A stretch of DNA of 44,669 nt, taken from the NCBI GenBank assembly GCA_020724505.1, contig DYGV01000002.1, forward strand, positions 29,619 to 74,287. Direction: 5' to 3'. The position numbers and the translations under genes are program-made. The notes under the pieces are model-generated. The model saw only the letters and a list, made by a program, of their open reading frames with translations. It ran no database searches and had not been told where the DNA came from. Position 1 is the stretch's first letter; the number at the start of each line of letters is the position of its first letter. The DNA comes from Anaerolinea thermophila (GTDB lineage Bacteria > Chloroflexota > Anaerolineae > Anaerolineales > UBA4823). Positions 31,949-39,903 of the stretch are shown piece after piece.

Positions 31949-33396
31949 TACAGAACTCCCTTGAAGATGGATTCAGGAATATTCAGGTCCGTTGCGCGAA
32001 AGCCAGGTCGCATGGGACGATTGCCGGTGGGGACCAGTCCTTTGCCCTGCTCAAATTTGAATAAGGGTGAGAACGAAGGACGCGCGGCAGTGCGTTCTAC
32101 GATGGTGGAGACTTCCACGATCTCACGCACGATCTGTCCATGCTGGGGATTACGTTCGATATATACCGCAGCCGTTATTGCTTCTGCAAATGATTGGGCA
32201 ATCTGAATTTCAGACATACGTGCCGCATCGGGATGCGCCTGCACCACCTGCAGAAAACGCGGCCAGACATGTTCGGCGCTGGTGGCATGAATCGTAAACG
32301 CCGAATGTCCATGCCCGGTCGCTGCCGCACGGATCAATTCCCAGGCTTCCGCACCACGCGCTTCCCCGATCACCACTCCATGCGGACGGGAACGCAGGGC
32401 CGAACGGATCAGGTCATACATCGTTACCGGCGGAGGACCGCCGCGAATTTCAGGGCGGGTCACCGTATAAATGATATTGCCTGTATCTGCCTTACCATCG
32501 CCATTCCAACCGTTCAAGACAATTTCGTTGCTGTCTTCCACAATAAACAAACGGATCGCACCGCGAGGATAGTAGTCCAGCATCTCCTGAAGGATGCGTT
32601 GCCCGACAAAGGTCTTGCCTGAACCCGTTGTGCCGGCGATGACCAACGTCCCACCATGTACCATCACACTCAGTAAATAGTTGGCAGCTTCGGGGGTAAG
32701 AATTCCATTGCCACGCGGAAAATCCTTTGGATCGAATTTAGGTCTCGGCACAGGCGGAAGTCTGTTCTGACACAGTAGAGCCAGACTTCCATGAGTCAAG
32801 TCGGACGCTGTTCGGTAATTGGAGACACGCAAAGTGATCGTATCCCCATAGGGTGACGCAGGCGGCATGACGTAGTTGATTCGCACGCCCTTCCTCCGTA
32901 CTGTTCCATCGACGAGTGGGACCATGACTTGCAACATCGCATCCGCAATTGGATAATCGGGAGTCGGCGCGCGTTGTCCCGCACGGTCGATCATGACTCT
33001 GAGCGCATCGCCAATTCCATCCGGCGCGGGACCAGCATGTTCCCAACCACTGCTGGTCGTATACACGTAGATATGCCCCAGGTTGATGGCAATGTCTTCA
33101 ATGTCGGATCGCGCAATGAGTTCCAACAACGGTCCCATGCCGGAGAGCTCACCGATCAAGCGCAATATGTACTCAGGCGGTAACGTAACGCCAGCATCAA
33201 TTGCTTGTGTGCTCACTTCTTCAAAGACTTTACGTGCCAGGGCTTCGATCTCCGTGGAGGTCAAACTGCGCTGTAATGATTCGATGGCTTTCTTTGCACG
33301 TCCTTCCTCGGCAAGGATATTCCACCAACGCTCCATCTCATCCGAAGAGCGAGCTTCAGTAACGGGTTTCAGGGTTTTGCCGGCAATATCAAACAT
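31948..33396 (-). CDS. CpaF/TadA/VirB11-like secretion ATPase
   Basis: This 482-residue protein of the type II/IV secretion ATPase family has a helical N-domain. Walker A A-G-T-T-G-S-G-K-T-F lies near 257, an Asp-box R-L-F-I-V-E-D-S-N-E-I follows, then Walker B V-V-I-G-E-A-R-G-A-E-A-W-E and the His box G-H-G-H-S-A-F-T-I-H-A. Hexamers of this family power pilus assembly or secretion at the inner membrane. It lies 3 bases after the CpaE-like gene. The TadB/TadC platform proteins that normally follow CpaF are absent in this window. Confidence 0.9.
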   Translation of the reverse strand: MFDIAGKTLKPVTEARSSDEMERWWNILAEEGRAKKAIESLQRSLTSTEIEALARKVFEEVSTQAIDAGVTLPPEYILRLIGELSGMGPLLELIARSDIEDIAINLGHIYVYTTSSGWEHAGPAPDGIGDALRVMIDRAGQRAPTPDYPIADAMLQVMVPLVDGTVRRKGVRINYVMPPASPYGDTITLRVSNYRTASDLTHGSLALLCQNRLPPVPRPKFDPKDFPRGNGILTPEAANYLLSVMVHGGTLVIAGTTGSGKTFVGQRILQEMLDYYPRGAIRLFIVEDSNEIVLNGWNGDGKADTGNIIYTVTRPEIRGGPPPVTMYDLIRSALRSRPHGVVIGEARGAEAWELIRAAATGHGHSAFTIHATSAEHVWPRFLQVVQAHPDAARMSEIQIAQSFAEAITAAVYIERNPQHGQIVREIVEVSTIVERTAARPSFSPLFKFEQGKGLVPTGNRPMRPGFRATDLNIPESIFKGVL

Positions 33397-33399
33397 GGC

Positions 33400-34761
33400 T
33401 CATCCTTTCCCGAACCAGCCGCGCTTTTTGGTTACGTTTGGCAACAAGCCAATGCGTGATGCGCCTTCTCGAACAGCGGGAACAAAATGAGCGGCAAATC
33501 CCAAAAGTGAATCCACAAACGGTCCAAGTTCCTCCAACTTTTCTTTTTTGTATCTCCAGACCAGGATGTCATCTCGACGATCAGAGTTCACGGCCTGTGC
33601 CGCAAGGCGCGGATCAACAATAGGCAGAATGCCATTCGGGATCAATGCCAATTCAATTTTGTCTTCACTCAAAGCTTGTTGCAGCATTTTGTGTGCCGCC
33701 TTGAAACCATCGCCCACCACCTGGTTGTAGCAGAGCTTGACACGGCTGCCCACAAATTCTTGTGCACTGCCTTTGCCAACCGCACTTGCCAATGAATTGA
33801 TCATCCTCGCGATCCAACGGCGTGTCTCTGCCAGATCAGGAATCTCCGGCTTGATGACAATCGCAATGCCTTCGGCTGCTTTCAACGCAGCACGATGTAC
33901 GACATGCGCGGGATTGATGCCCACATCCATGATGACCACTCCACCGGCTGCGACCCCGGCTTCGTATAATCCTTGAATGACTTCCGCAACTTTGCCTTCT
34001 TGTTGCAGAACTTCATCACCGAGATCATCGGTGATGAGACCAGGCAGGACTCGTAAGGTGGGCAGGTTATCCAAAGGTGTAAACGCATTGAGATAGGCTG
34101 CCCCCGATGCCACATCGGCCATCACGCCCTTGTTGGCTTTGGCGATCTCACGTCGCAACAAACCGATCATAGTCGTATTCACACGTTCCATGCGCATGTG
34201 ATATTGCAACGCGCCGGCGTTACCATCCGCGTCCACCAGATAGGTGGTGATACCACTGAGCGCTAATGCCACAGCAAGATTAACCGCTACGGTGGTCTTC
34301 CCTGTTCCACCTTTCGGGGATGTAATAGCGATCTTCCTCACCGCCATGCCAGATTGAATGCGGGCAGACATATCACTACCCAACACGGCCCGACGATACT
34401 GATCATCCGCTGCCAGGTTGCCAGCATCCGCACGGCGCATCTCTTCATATAGTTTATTGATGTCTACATCCGAAGGTGGATATGCCAAGGCTGGTACGCC
34501 AACACCATTCGCCCATGACGCCATGCCATCCCCCACACCAGCGATTACAAAGATCAACTTACCGCGCTCGGCGGCCTTGACTAGACTCTCCGGCGATACG
34601 GATGATTCGGGGGAAACCACGATCAAAGCGCGAAAGTCAAACAGGTCAATGTGCTGCGGTGTAAAGGCCGCGATCTGTGCAATAACAGAATGACCCTGCT
34701 CCGCCAGCTGCATATTTAATCGGGATGTCACTGTTCCCGCACCCAATAGCAGAACTTGCAT
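33400..34761 (-). CDS. CpaE/TadZ-like MinD/ParA-family ATPase
   Basis: This 453-residue protein has an N-terminal receiver-like or Rossmann-like region (about 1-130, M-Q-V-L-L-L-G-A-G-T-V) and a ParA/MinD ATPase domain. The deviant Walker A is S-P-K-G-G-T-G-K-T-T near 151, followed by Y-L-V-D-A-D-G-N-A and V-V-I-M-D-V-G. TadZ/CpaE proteins place the Tad apparatus at a pole and scaffold CpaF. The start overlaps the CpaB stop by one base (TAATG). The C-terminus is basic (T-K-K-R-G-W-F-G-K-G). Confidence 0.88.
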   Translation of the reverse strand: MQVLLLGAGTVTSRLNMQLAEQGHSVIAQIAAFTPQHIDLFDFRALIVVSPESSVSPESLVKAAERGKLIFVIAGVGDGMASWANGVGVPALAYPPSDVDINKLYEEMRRADAGNLAADDQYRRAVLGSDMSARIQSGMAVRKIAITSPKGGTGKTTVAVNLAVALALSGITTYLVDADGNAGALQYHMRMERVNTTMIGLLRREIAKANKGVMADVASGAAYLNAFTPLDNLPTLRVLPGLITDDLGDEVLQQEGKVAEVIQGLYEAGVAAGGVVIMDVGINPAHVVHRAALKAAEGIAIVIKPEIPDLAETRRWIARMINSLASAVGKGSAQEFVGSRVKLCYNQVVGDGFKAAHKMLQQALSEDKIELALIPNGILPIVDPRLAAQAVNSDRRDDILVWRYKKEKLEELGPFVDSLLGFAAHFVPAVREGASRIGLLPNVTKKRGWFGKG

Positions 34762-35678
34762 TACTGTCCTCCTCCCAAAACATCTTCGCGATCCTGCTTG
34801 AATAAGTCTTCGAAGTCCCAGTAGGTAAAGCCGGCAGACGGCATTTCATCACCGCGCGCCATCAGGGAAACGATAAGTCTGTCTCCTTGTTGAAGCGCAA
34901 GGGATAACACTTCCCGGCTTTCATTCGGCACAAGCAGGATCAACATTTGCGGCTGGTCCTGGAGATTGAAAGATGCGTTGGAGTTGCTGTCATCGGTTGA
35001 GTCAGTCTGTACGGGCAATCCCTGTACAGCAATGACACGCACACCCATCGGGAACAGGTCCTTGGCAAGCGGAGGCAGTGCGCGACTCAATGCATCAGCC
35101 TGTTCAAGATCAAGCGGTGAAGGAGGCGCCGTGGGTTCGACGTTGGTTCCCGGTTGAAGGATCAATTCCGGCATGGGGGTGGGCGTGCTCATCTGCTGCG
35201 GACGGGTGCTGATCACCACCGTCACGCCAACCAGGTCTCCGGGCAAAAATGCTTCTGCATCTGGTGACACTAGGTTCATCGCATCCAGGGGTAGGGGGAA
35301 TAAACTGTATCCAGGATATTTCGCCAGCACCGCAGAGAGTCGCGTGCCTTCCGCAGCCTGTGCCATAATCGCGGAACGAAAGATGGGTTGTCCATTGAAA
35401 ATCGGTTGGGCAACCACCCCACCGACCACACCGGTTACTTCCTCACCGGGAATATACAGACTGGCATTGTCATCCTGAAAGACAGTCTTCACTGCCAGGT
35501 CACCCGCTGTGATGACATCGCCGATATTAAGATCACGGGTTGCCGACAGAACTGAAATAGTCGGTGGTTTCTGCGCGGCACCGAGAGCGTTTAAGGCAAT
35601 GAACGCCACCAAAAAAATTCCAACCGACACACCCAGCACCACCAGGTTCACGCCGGTCGAGGCAATACGTTTCAACAT
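34761..35678 (-). CDS. CpaB/RcpC-like SAF-domain pilus assembly protein
   Basis: ATG 35678 has GGAG 9 bases upstream and overlaps the previous stop; the track's ATG 35693 is also possible. About 305 residues: an N-terminal membrane helix (about 10-33), then a SAF domain with D-L-N-I-G-D-V-I-T-A-G-D-L and V-V-A-Q-P-I-F-N-G-Q-P-I. A Pro/Thr-containing region and a C-terminal strand-rich RcpC-type domain (M-L-I-L-L-V-P-N-E-S-R-E-V-L-S-L) follow. CpaB sits in the periplasmic or extracytoplasmic part of Tad systems. No secretin is seen in the window, which is natural for a monoderm. Confidence 0.85.
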   Translation of the reverse strand: MLKRIASTGVNLVVLGVSVGIFLVAFIALNALGAAQKPPTISVLSATRDLNIGDVITAGDLAVKTVFQDDNASLYIPGEEVTGVVGGVVAQPIFNGQPIFRSAIMAQAAEGTRLSAVLAKYPGYSLFPLPLDAMNLVSPDAEAFLPGDLVGVTVVISTRPQQMSTPTPMPELILQPGTNVEPTAPPSPLDLEQADALSRALPPLAKDLFPMGVRVIAVQGLPVQTDSTDDSNSNASFNLQDQPQMLILLVPNESREVLSLALQQGDRLIVSLMARGDEMPSAGFTYWDFEDLFKQDREDVLGGGQ

Positions 35679-36256
35679 GTTTCGTTTCTCCATTCGTTAG
35701 GTTTCCAGGGCAGATCTCCCTGGCTGAATGCCTGCCTTACGGCAGGCGTATTTTCAATGAGTTCTTCCAATTGTTCGAGCGTTTGACGCATAAGCCCATA
35801 TACGGTCAACATGACAAAATCCGTTTGTATATGATTCGACTTGAACAGCTGTTGATGAGCCTGTGCAAGTGTCCGCGCAATCTCCATGACATCAGCATTA
35901 GCCAGCGCTTCCGCCGACACGCGCGGCATATCCGGAAAGCACTCCTGGATTAGATCCGCCACTTCCTGTTGGACGGTTGACGAGTCCGGTTGGATGAAAA
36001 GTTCCGCTACAGGTTGAGAGGGTGGATTGAGCAGGTCGGCGACGGATGTATCCGGATTGGCGCGTAATTGATCAATGGCTCGCGGTAAACGTTTGAGCCC
36101 GGCTTGAATGGCCTCCAACAAACTTGCTTGTGCCTGTGTGGAAAGGGCTGCCACGGCTTCGATATTTCGCACGGAAACATGCGGACGCAGGCTGGCAGGC
36201 AGCGACTCCAGCAACCGCTGTCGGCGTTCCTGTTTGGACTGATACGTCTCACTCAT
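35672..36256 (-). CDS. Hypothetical protein, 194 aa, first gene of the Cpa operon
   Basis: ATG 36256 is chosen because it lies exactly 7 bases after TATCAT in the shared promoter motif and there is no ribosome binding site; the track start at 36367 is upstream of the promoter. The product is soluble, mostly helical and acidic, with H-V-S-V-R-N-I-E-A-V-A-A-L and a helical C-terminal half (T-D-F-V-M-L-T-V-Y-G-L-M-R-Q-T-L-E-Q-L). No family is recognised. Its stop overlaps the CpaB start. Confidence 0.65.
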   Translation of the reverse strand: MSETYQSKQERRQRLLESLPASLRPHVSVRNIEAVAALSTQAQASLLEAIQAGLKRLPRAIDQLRANPDTSVADLLNPPSQPVAELFIQPDSSTVQQEVADLIQECFPDMPRVSAEALANADVMEIARTLAQAHQQLFKSNHIQTDFVMLTVYGLMRQTLEQLEELIENTPAVRQAFSQGDLPWKPNEWRNETC

Positions 36257-36304
36257 GAGGCGCATGATACAAAAGTGTATCGGCGGGTGTGGTTCCCGTG
36301 TCGC
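36257..36304 (-). promoter_or_regulatory. Shared promoter motif, copy B (Cpa operon)
   Basis: On the minus strand GCGACACG begins at 36304 and TATCAT lies at 36269-36264, the same 35-base spacing as in copies A and C. ATG 36256 follows 7 bases after TATCAT. A further CCGACAC lies 13 bases upstream (from 36317), and CCGATACAC overlaps the -10 side. Confidence 0.65.
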
Positions 36305-36326
36305 TTGGTGTGTCGGAAGTATCTGT

Positions 36327-36689
36327 CTACCTGGCAGCAATCTCCAATACCGCGCGCTGCAAATCATCCACCGGCGCCGGCTTGGTCAAAGCGTTCGCAC
36401 CCAAAGCCCGATAGTGTTCCACCAACTGCACATCCGCACTACACAGTAATACCCGTCGTCCTTCGCCGCGCGCTTTCAGTGCTGCGTAAATCTCCTCTCC
36501 CGATACACCTGGCAGGTGCATATCCAGCATTACGACATCTGGCAGGGATTGATCCGTGAGGACATCCAATCCCTGCCTGCCATCATGAATCATTTGCACA
36601 TCGAACCCGCACATCTCCATCACGATCTTGAATAGATTCGCCAGATCACGATCATCTTCAACGATCAACATTGTTTTCATATCAACCAT
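36327..36689 (-). CDS. Single-domain response regulator
   Basis: This 120-residue receiver domain has no output domain. Features: M-L-I-V-E-D-D-R-D acidic pocket near residues 7-15, phosphorylatable Asp in V-V-M-L-D-M-H-L-P-G (about 56), and T-K-P-A-P with the conserved Lys near 105. It is encoded directly after a histidine kinase with an 8-base overlap, so it is its likely partner. Without DNA-binding domain it must act by protein contact, perhaps on the secretion apparatus. ATG 36680 is an alternative start. Confidence 0.9.
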   Translation of the reverse strand: MVDMKTMLIVEDDRDLANLFKIVMEMCGFDVQMIHDGRQGLDVLTDQSLPDVVMLDMHLPGVSGEEIYAALKARGEGRRVLLCSADVQLVEHYRALGANALTKPAPVDDLQRAVLEIAAR

Positions 36690-38175
36690 TCACTTTCTTC
36701 AAAGGAAGTGTGATGGTGAAGACTGAACCCTGTCCCACAATACTTTGAACTTCGATCCGTCCATCCATCAGGACGACCAGTTTTTTCACAATGGATAACC
36801 CCAGCCCAGCACCTTGATGATTTCTCGTGGCGTAGTCCGAGCCGCGCCGGAAGGGTTCAAAGATGTCTGGCAGGCGTTCGGCAGGAATTCCTATCCCCGT
36901 ATCCTGCACGATCATTTGCCATTCCGTCGCGAGCATGCTGCATGTCACACTGACCGCACCGTATTCTGTGAACTTGATTGCGTTACCTAATAGGTTCACA
37001 AGAATCTGTTGCAGTTGGCTGCTATCACCGAGGATGAGCTCAGGCAAGGCAGTATCCACATGCGTAATGAGTTTGAGACTCTTTTGCTCGGCGAGCCCCG
37101 ATAACAAGTTCTTCACCAGCAGCAACAACGACGCGGGTGAGAAAGGTTCATTGTGTACTTTCAAAGTGCCGGCTTGCATTTGCGCATGATCCAGCAGGTC
37201 GTTGACCATGTACGTCAGACGCTGGGCGTTGACGCGAATGCGTTCTGCGAATGGTGTCGCCATATCGTTGCGCAAGGCAATCACCTCTGCAAATCCAATA
37301 ATGGCTGCCAACGGCGTGCGCATCTCATGACTGACCACACCCAACATGGCTTCCTTGGCGCGTTCAACCTCCACCTGGCGCGAAACATCCCGCACGATGG
37401 CGACACGTCCAACACCTTTCACTTCACTCCATTCAAAAGCTAAAACACGCCCGCGCATTTCCTGTTGACCTTTGCCTTGTGAAGCCAGTTGAGTCAAGCC
37501 ACTGCCCATCAGGGAGAGGGCAACTGGATTTGCAAGCACCACCTGATTCTCATCATTCAACACCACCACACCATCCGCCACGCCATCCAGAATGGCGGCA
37601 TTCTTTTGGGCTTCCATTCGTGCAGTTCGGATCGCGCTGTTGGCAATCGACATGCCCAACCAAGTCAAAGCCGCCAACACAAAATAGGTTGCAACGGCAT
37701 AGGGATTGGTGGATATATTCAAAACAATTACGGAGATGTACAGGTTCGTGATGGAAACAAGAGTTGCAACAATGAATACAGCCAGCGGCGGCAGGACAAT
37801 TCCGCCGGCCAGAATCGGCAGCGTCCAAACGATTAAGCCGCGTTCCACCAGCTCATTGGGAGTATCTGAGATGGATATGATGGCGATCAAGGAGAGAACC
37901 AACAACCAGCCTGCGAGCGATCCCGTGCGTTCCCAGCGATTGATCGCAAACAGGACGAGGAATACAACTACGACCGACAGGCTGCTGATCAGGATGAGGG
38001 ATGCCTCTGGATCATGGATGACTTCCATGAACGGATCGCCATAACTGAACGTGGCAATGATAGAGAAGAATCCTCCAGCAATGAATAACGACAGGATGAT
38101 ATTGAGAATCTGTCGACGGCGCCGATCATCCGGCTCAAAGGTATCCGGAAGCTGGAGGAATTTGGGAAGTTTCAT
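36682..38175 (-). CDS. Membrane sensor histidine kinase
   Basis: This 497-residue protein has about six membrane helices (20-190) and a short PAS-like region (A-A-I-L-D-G-V-A-D-G-V-V-V-L-N-D). The HisKA domain has V-V-S-H-E-M-R-T-P-L-A-A near 285, and an HATPase domain follows with N-L-L-G-N-A-I-K-F-T, D-T-G-I-G-I-P and G-A-G-L-G-L-S-I-V. The membrane part is the probable sensor; no ligand-binding domain is recognised. Start overlaps the stop of the upstream gene (ATGA), so gene order is surface-type protein, kinase, response regulator in one operon. Confidence 0.92.
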   Translation of the reverse strand: MKLPKFLQLPDTFEPDDRRRRQILNIILSLFIAGGFFSIIATFSYGDPFMEVIHDPEASLILISSLSVVVVFLVLFAINRWERTGSLAGWLLVLSLIAIISISDTPNELVERGLIVWTLPILAGGIVLPPLAVFIVATLVSITNLYISVIVLNISTNPYAVATYFVLAALTWLGMSIANSAIRTARMEAQKNAAILDGVADGVVVLNDENQVVLANPVALSLMGSGLTQLASQGKGQQEMRGRVLAFEWSEVKGVGRVAIVRDVSRQVEVERAKEAMLGVVSHEMRTPLAAIIGFAEVIALRNDMATPFAERIRVNAQRLTYMVNDLLDHAQMQAGTLKVHNEPFSPASLLLLVKNLLSGLAEQKSLKLITHVDTALPELILGDSSQLQQILVNLLGNAIKFTEYGAVSVTCSMLATEWQMIVQDTGIGIPAERLPDIFEPFRRGSDYATRNHQGAGLGLSIVKKLVVLMDGRIEVQSIVGQGSVFTITLPLKKVNG

Positions 38176-39089
38176 CGAGCCTCTGCAAAGACCCGAATGT
38201 ACTTAATGGAAAACTGTTTATCCCCACCATCCTGGAAATTCAAATTCATTGAAGGCGCGATCTCCCACCAGCGTTGAGGTTTGTCACTCACCAGGTAGTT
38301 GTCGCTCCAGACATGCACCTCCACCGGTCCGAAGGCCGGCATCGGCATCTCGTACATCACAACTCCATCAACACTCATAAAACCCAGCCATTCCGTTTTG
38401 CTGATCCAACGCAAACGGATTTCATAGTCATGCCAGACATCTACCTCCACAGGCAACGGATTCACTTTCACCGGCACCCAATTGAGGGCGAGATAACACA
38501 GCGCGCCATTGACGCCCTGGATGGATGATTCTTTCCCAACGACTGAAAATCCAAACATGTCAAAGGGCTTTTCAAATAAACCGTCCGCCTGCAACGTGCC
38601 AACGGGCTGGAAGATCACGCCAGCTGAGCCGTAGAAGGACTCGCTTACTTGTGATGAAAATTGCAGGACTATGTCGCTGGAAGGTGTGGGGCGAAAGCCG
38701 CCCGCCCCGATCAGTGTGACATTGTTGTATTGGTCTGCGGCTGGTGGATGTGAACGCGAACTTTCATTCGCGAATTGCGTGTCAGGAAAATGATTGATCG
38801 TCAAACCATCTTCCAATGTTATGGAGGCAGCGTGCCAGGCGCTTTCATTGGAAACTTTTCCGCCTCCGTTGGTGATGGAGAAGTTCCAGAAGTCTGGAGA
38901 TAACTCCCCATCAAACTTGTCTTCCAGTGGCGCAGGGTTTTCGTATCCCTCGGCGGCATTCGCAGCCGATTTTTCGAGCCGGCTGGTTTCGACTCGAATC
39001 ATCCAGGCAGAGATGATTTGGCGGTAGTTCAATCCAATCAGCAGGAGCAACACAACGATGGGCAGGAGCAAAATGTAGACGGTTTTCAT
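38172..39089 (-). CDS. Membrane-anchored protein with lectin/glucanase-like beta domain
   Basis: AAAGGA favours ATG 39089; the track start 39128 lacks one. The 305-residue protein has an N-terminal signal-anchor (about 4-22, V-Y-I-L-L-L-P-I-V-V-L-L-L-L-I-G-L). A beta-rich exterior domain begins F-D-G-E-L-S-P-D-F-W-N-F and contains D-V-W-H-D-Y-E-I-R-L-R-W. This is the pattern of concanavalin-A-like sandwich domains that bind or cleave sugars. Catalytic glutamates of GH16 enzymes are not evident. It heads the kinase operon, so it may present the ligand that the kinase senses. The assignment is from pattern only. Confidence 0.6.
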   Translation of the reverse strand: MKTVYILLLPIVVLLLLIGLNYRQIISAWMIRVETSRLEKSAANAAEGYENPAPLEDKFDGELSPDFWNFSITNGGGKVSNESAWHAASITLEDGLTINHFPDTQFANESSRSHPPAADQYNNVTLIGAGGFRPTPSSDIVLQFSSQVSESFYGSAGVIFQPVGTLQADGLFEKPFDMFGFSVVGKESSIQGVNGALCYLALNWVPVKVNPLPVEVDVWHDYEIRLRWISKTEWLGFMSVDGVVMYEMPMPAFGPVEVHVWSDNYLVSDKPQRWWEIAPSMNLNFQDGGDKQFSIKYIRVFAEAR

Positions 39090-39154
39090 ATCATTCCTTT
39101 TTCGAAATATGCATGAGGAAATCAACATCCTTGGGAAGTTGGTCTCCTACATGC

Positions 39155-39202
39155 CGGGCATATGATATGAAAGTGTGTCGGGAGGTATCCTGAACGTGTC
39201 GG
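39155..39202 (-). promoter_or_regulatory. Shared promoter motif, copy C (kinase operon)
   Basis: On the minus strand CCGACACG begins at 39202 and TATCAT lies at 39167-39162, with the 35-base spacing of copies A and B. A second CCGACAC follows the first at a 21-base period. Here the first gene starts further downstream (39089) with a ribosome binding site. Confidence 0.6.
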
Positions 39203-39271
39203 TAATAAACCTGACTGCTTTTTTCAAGGTTTCGAACAACTCGACCAGGTTAATGAAATATGAAACACATG

Positions 39272-39311
39272 TTGCATCTTTTTGAGGATAATGTTATAAA
39301 TGAGTTGTAAC
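39272..39311 (+). promoter_or_regulatory. sigma-70 promoter and palindromic operator of the chrB-ATPase operon
   Basis: TTGCAT (39272-39277) and TATAAA (39295-39300) are 17 bases apart. GTTATAA (39293-39299) and TTGTAAC (39305-39311) form a near-perfect palindrome with one mismatch that covers the -10 and the expected transcription start. This placement suits a repressor, perhaps the ChrB-like protein itself. Confidence 0.7.
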
Positions 39312-39336
39312 ACTTATTTCACATCAGGAGACCAAT

Positions 39337-39888
39337 ATGGAATGGTTGCTTTTTACCTCCCAACTTCCCGTTTCCCCCTCCAGCCTGCGTGTCATGGTCT
39401 GGCGGCGGATGAAGGCGGCAGGAGCCGTCAGCCTGCAAAATGGCGTTTGGGTGCTGCCACGATCAAAAGAGCAGGAACGCCTAGTACAGGAGCTAATAGA
39501 TCATCTCGAAAAACAAGGAGCAGAGGGACAATCGTTTGCAGCAACCGCGCTTGGGGAAAAGGCTGAAAAGGATCTCATCAAACGATTCCGAGGGCAGCGC
39601 GATGAAGAATACGCGGAACTGATCGAACGCTGTCAAGGAATGCTCCAGGAGTTAACGAAAGAAACGAAGAAGAAGAAATTTACCTTTGCGGAACTGGAAG
39701 AAAATGAAGATGACCTGCAAAAACTGGAAAGCTGGATGAAGAGAATCAATGCCCGCGATCTAGTCGGCGGAGAACGTGCTGCCGAAGCGGCCCGTGCGCT
39801 GGATGCCTGCCGAAAGGCATTCCATACGTTCGCTGATCACGTCTACGCCCAGGAACAAGTCACCCCCAAGAAAGATTCATCGAAGTGA
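39337..39888 (+). CDS. ChrB N-terminal-domain protein
   Basis: This 183-residue protein matches the N-terminal domain of the chromate-resistance regulator ChrB: W-L-L-F-T-S-Q-L-P-V-S-P-S-S-L-R-V-M-V-W-R-R-M, then A-V-S-L-Q-N-G-V-W-V-L-P. A long helical region follows. Full ChrB proteins have an additional C-terminal domain, missing here, and no chrA is present. In related genomes such short ChrB proteins serve as sensors or regulators. AGGAG precedes the ATG. It is followed after 15 bases by a P-type ATPase, so it may control cation export or uptake. Confidence 0.85.
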   Translation: MEWLLFTSQLPVSPSSLRVMVWRRMKAAGAVSLQNGVWVLPRSKEQERLVQELIDHLEKQGAEGQSFAATALGEKAEKDLIKRFRGQRDEEYAELIERCQGMLQELTKETKKKKFTFAELEENEDDLQKLESWMKRINARDLVGGERAAEAARALDACRKAFHTFADHVYAQEQVTPKKDSSK

Positions 39889-39903
39889 GGTTGGGAAGAA
39901 AGC

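Noticed and set aside
36262-36280. GATACA-CTTT-TGTATC hairpin as a terminator
   Set aside because: It overlaps the TATCAT element of promoter copy B and its equivalent is not kept in copies A and C.
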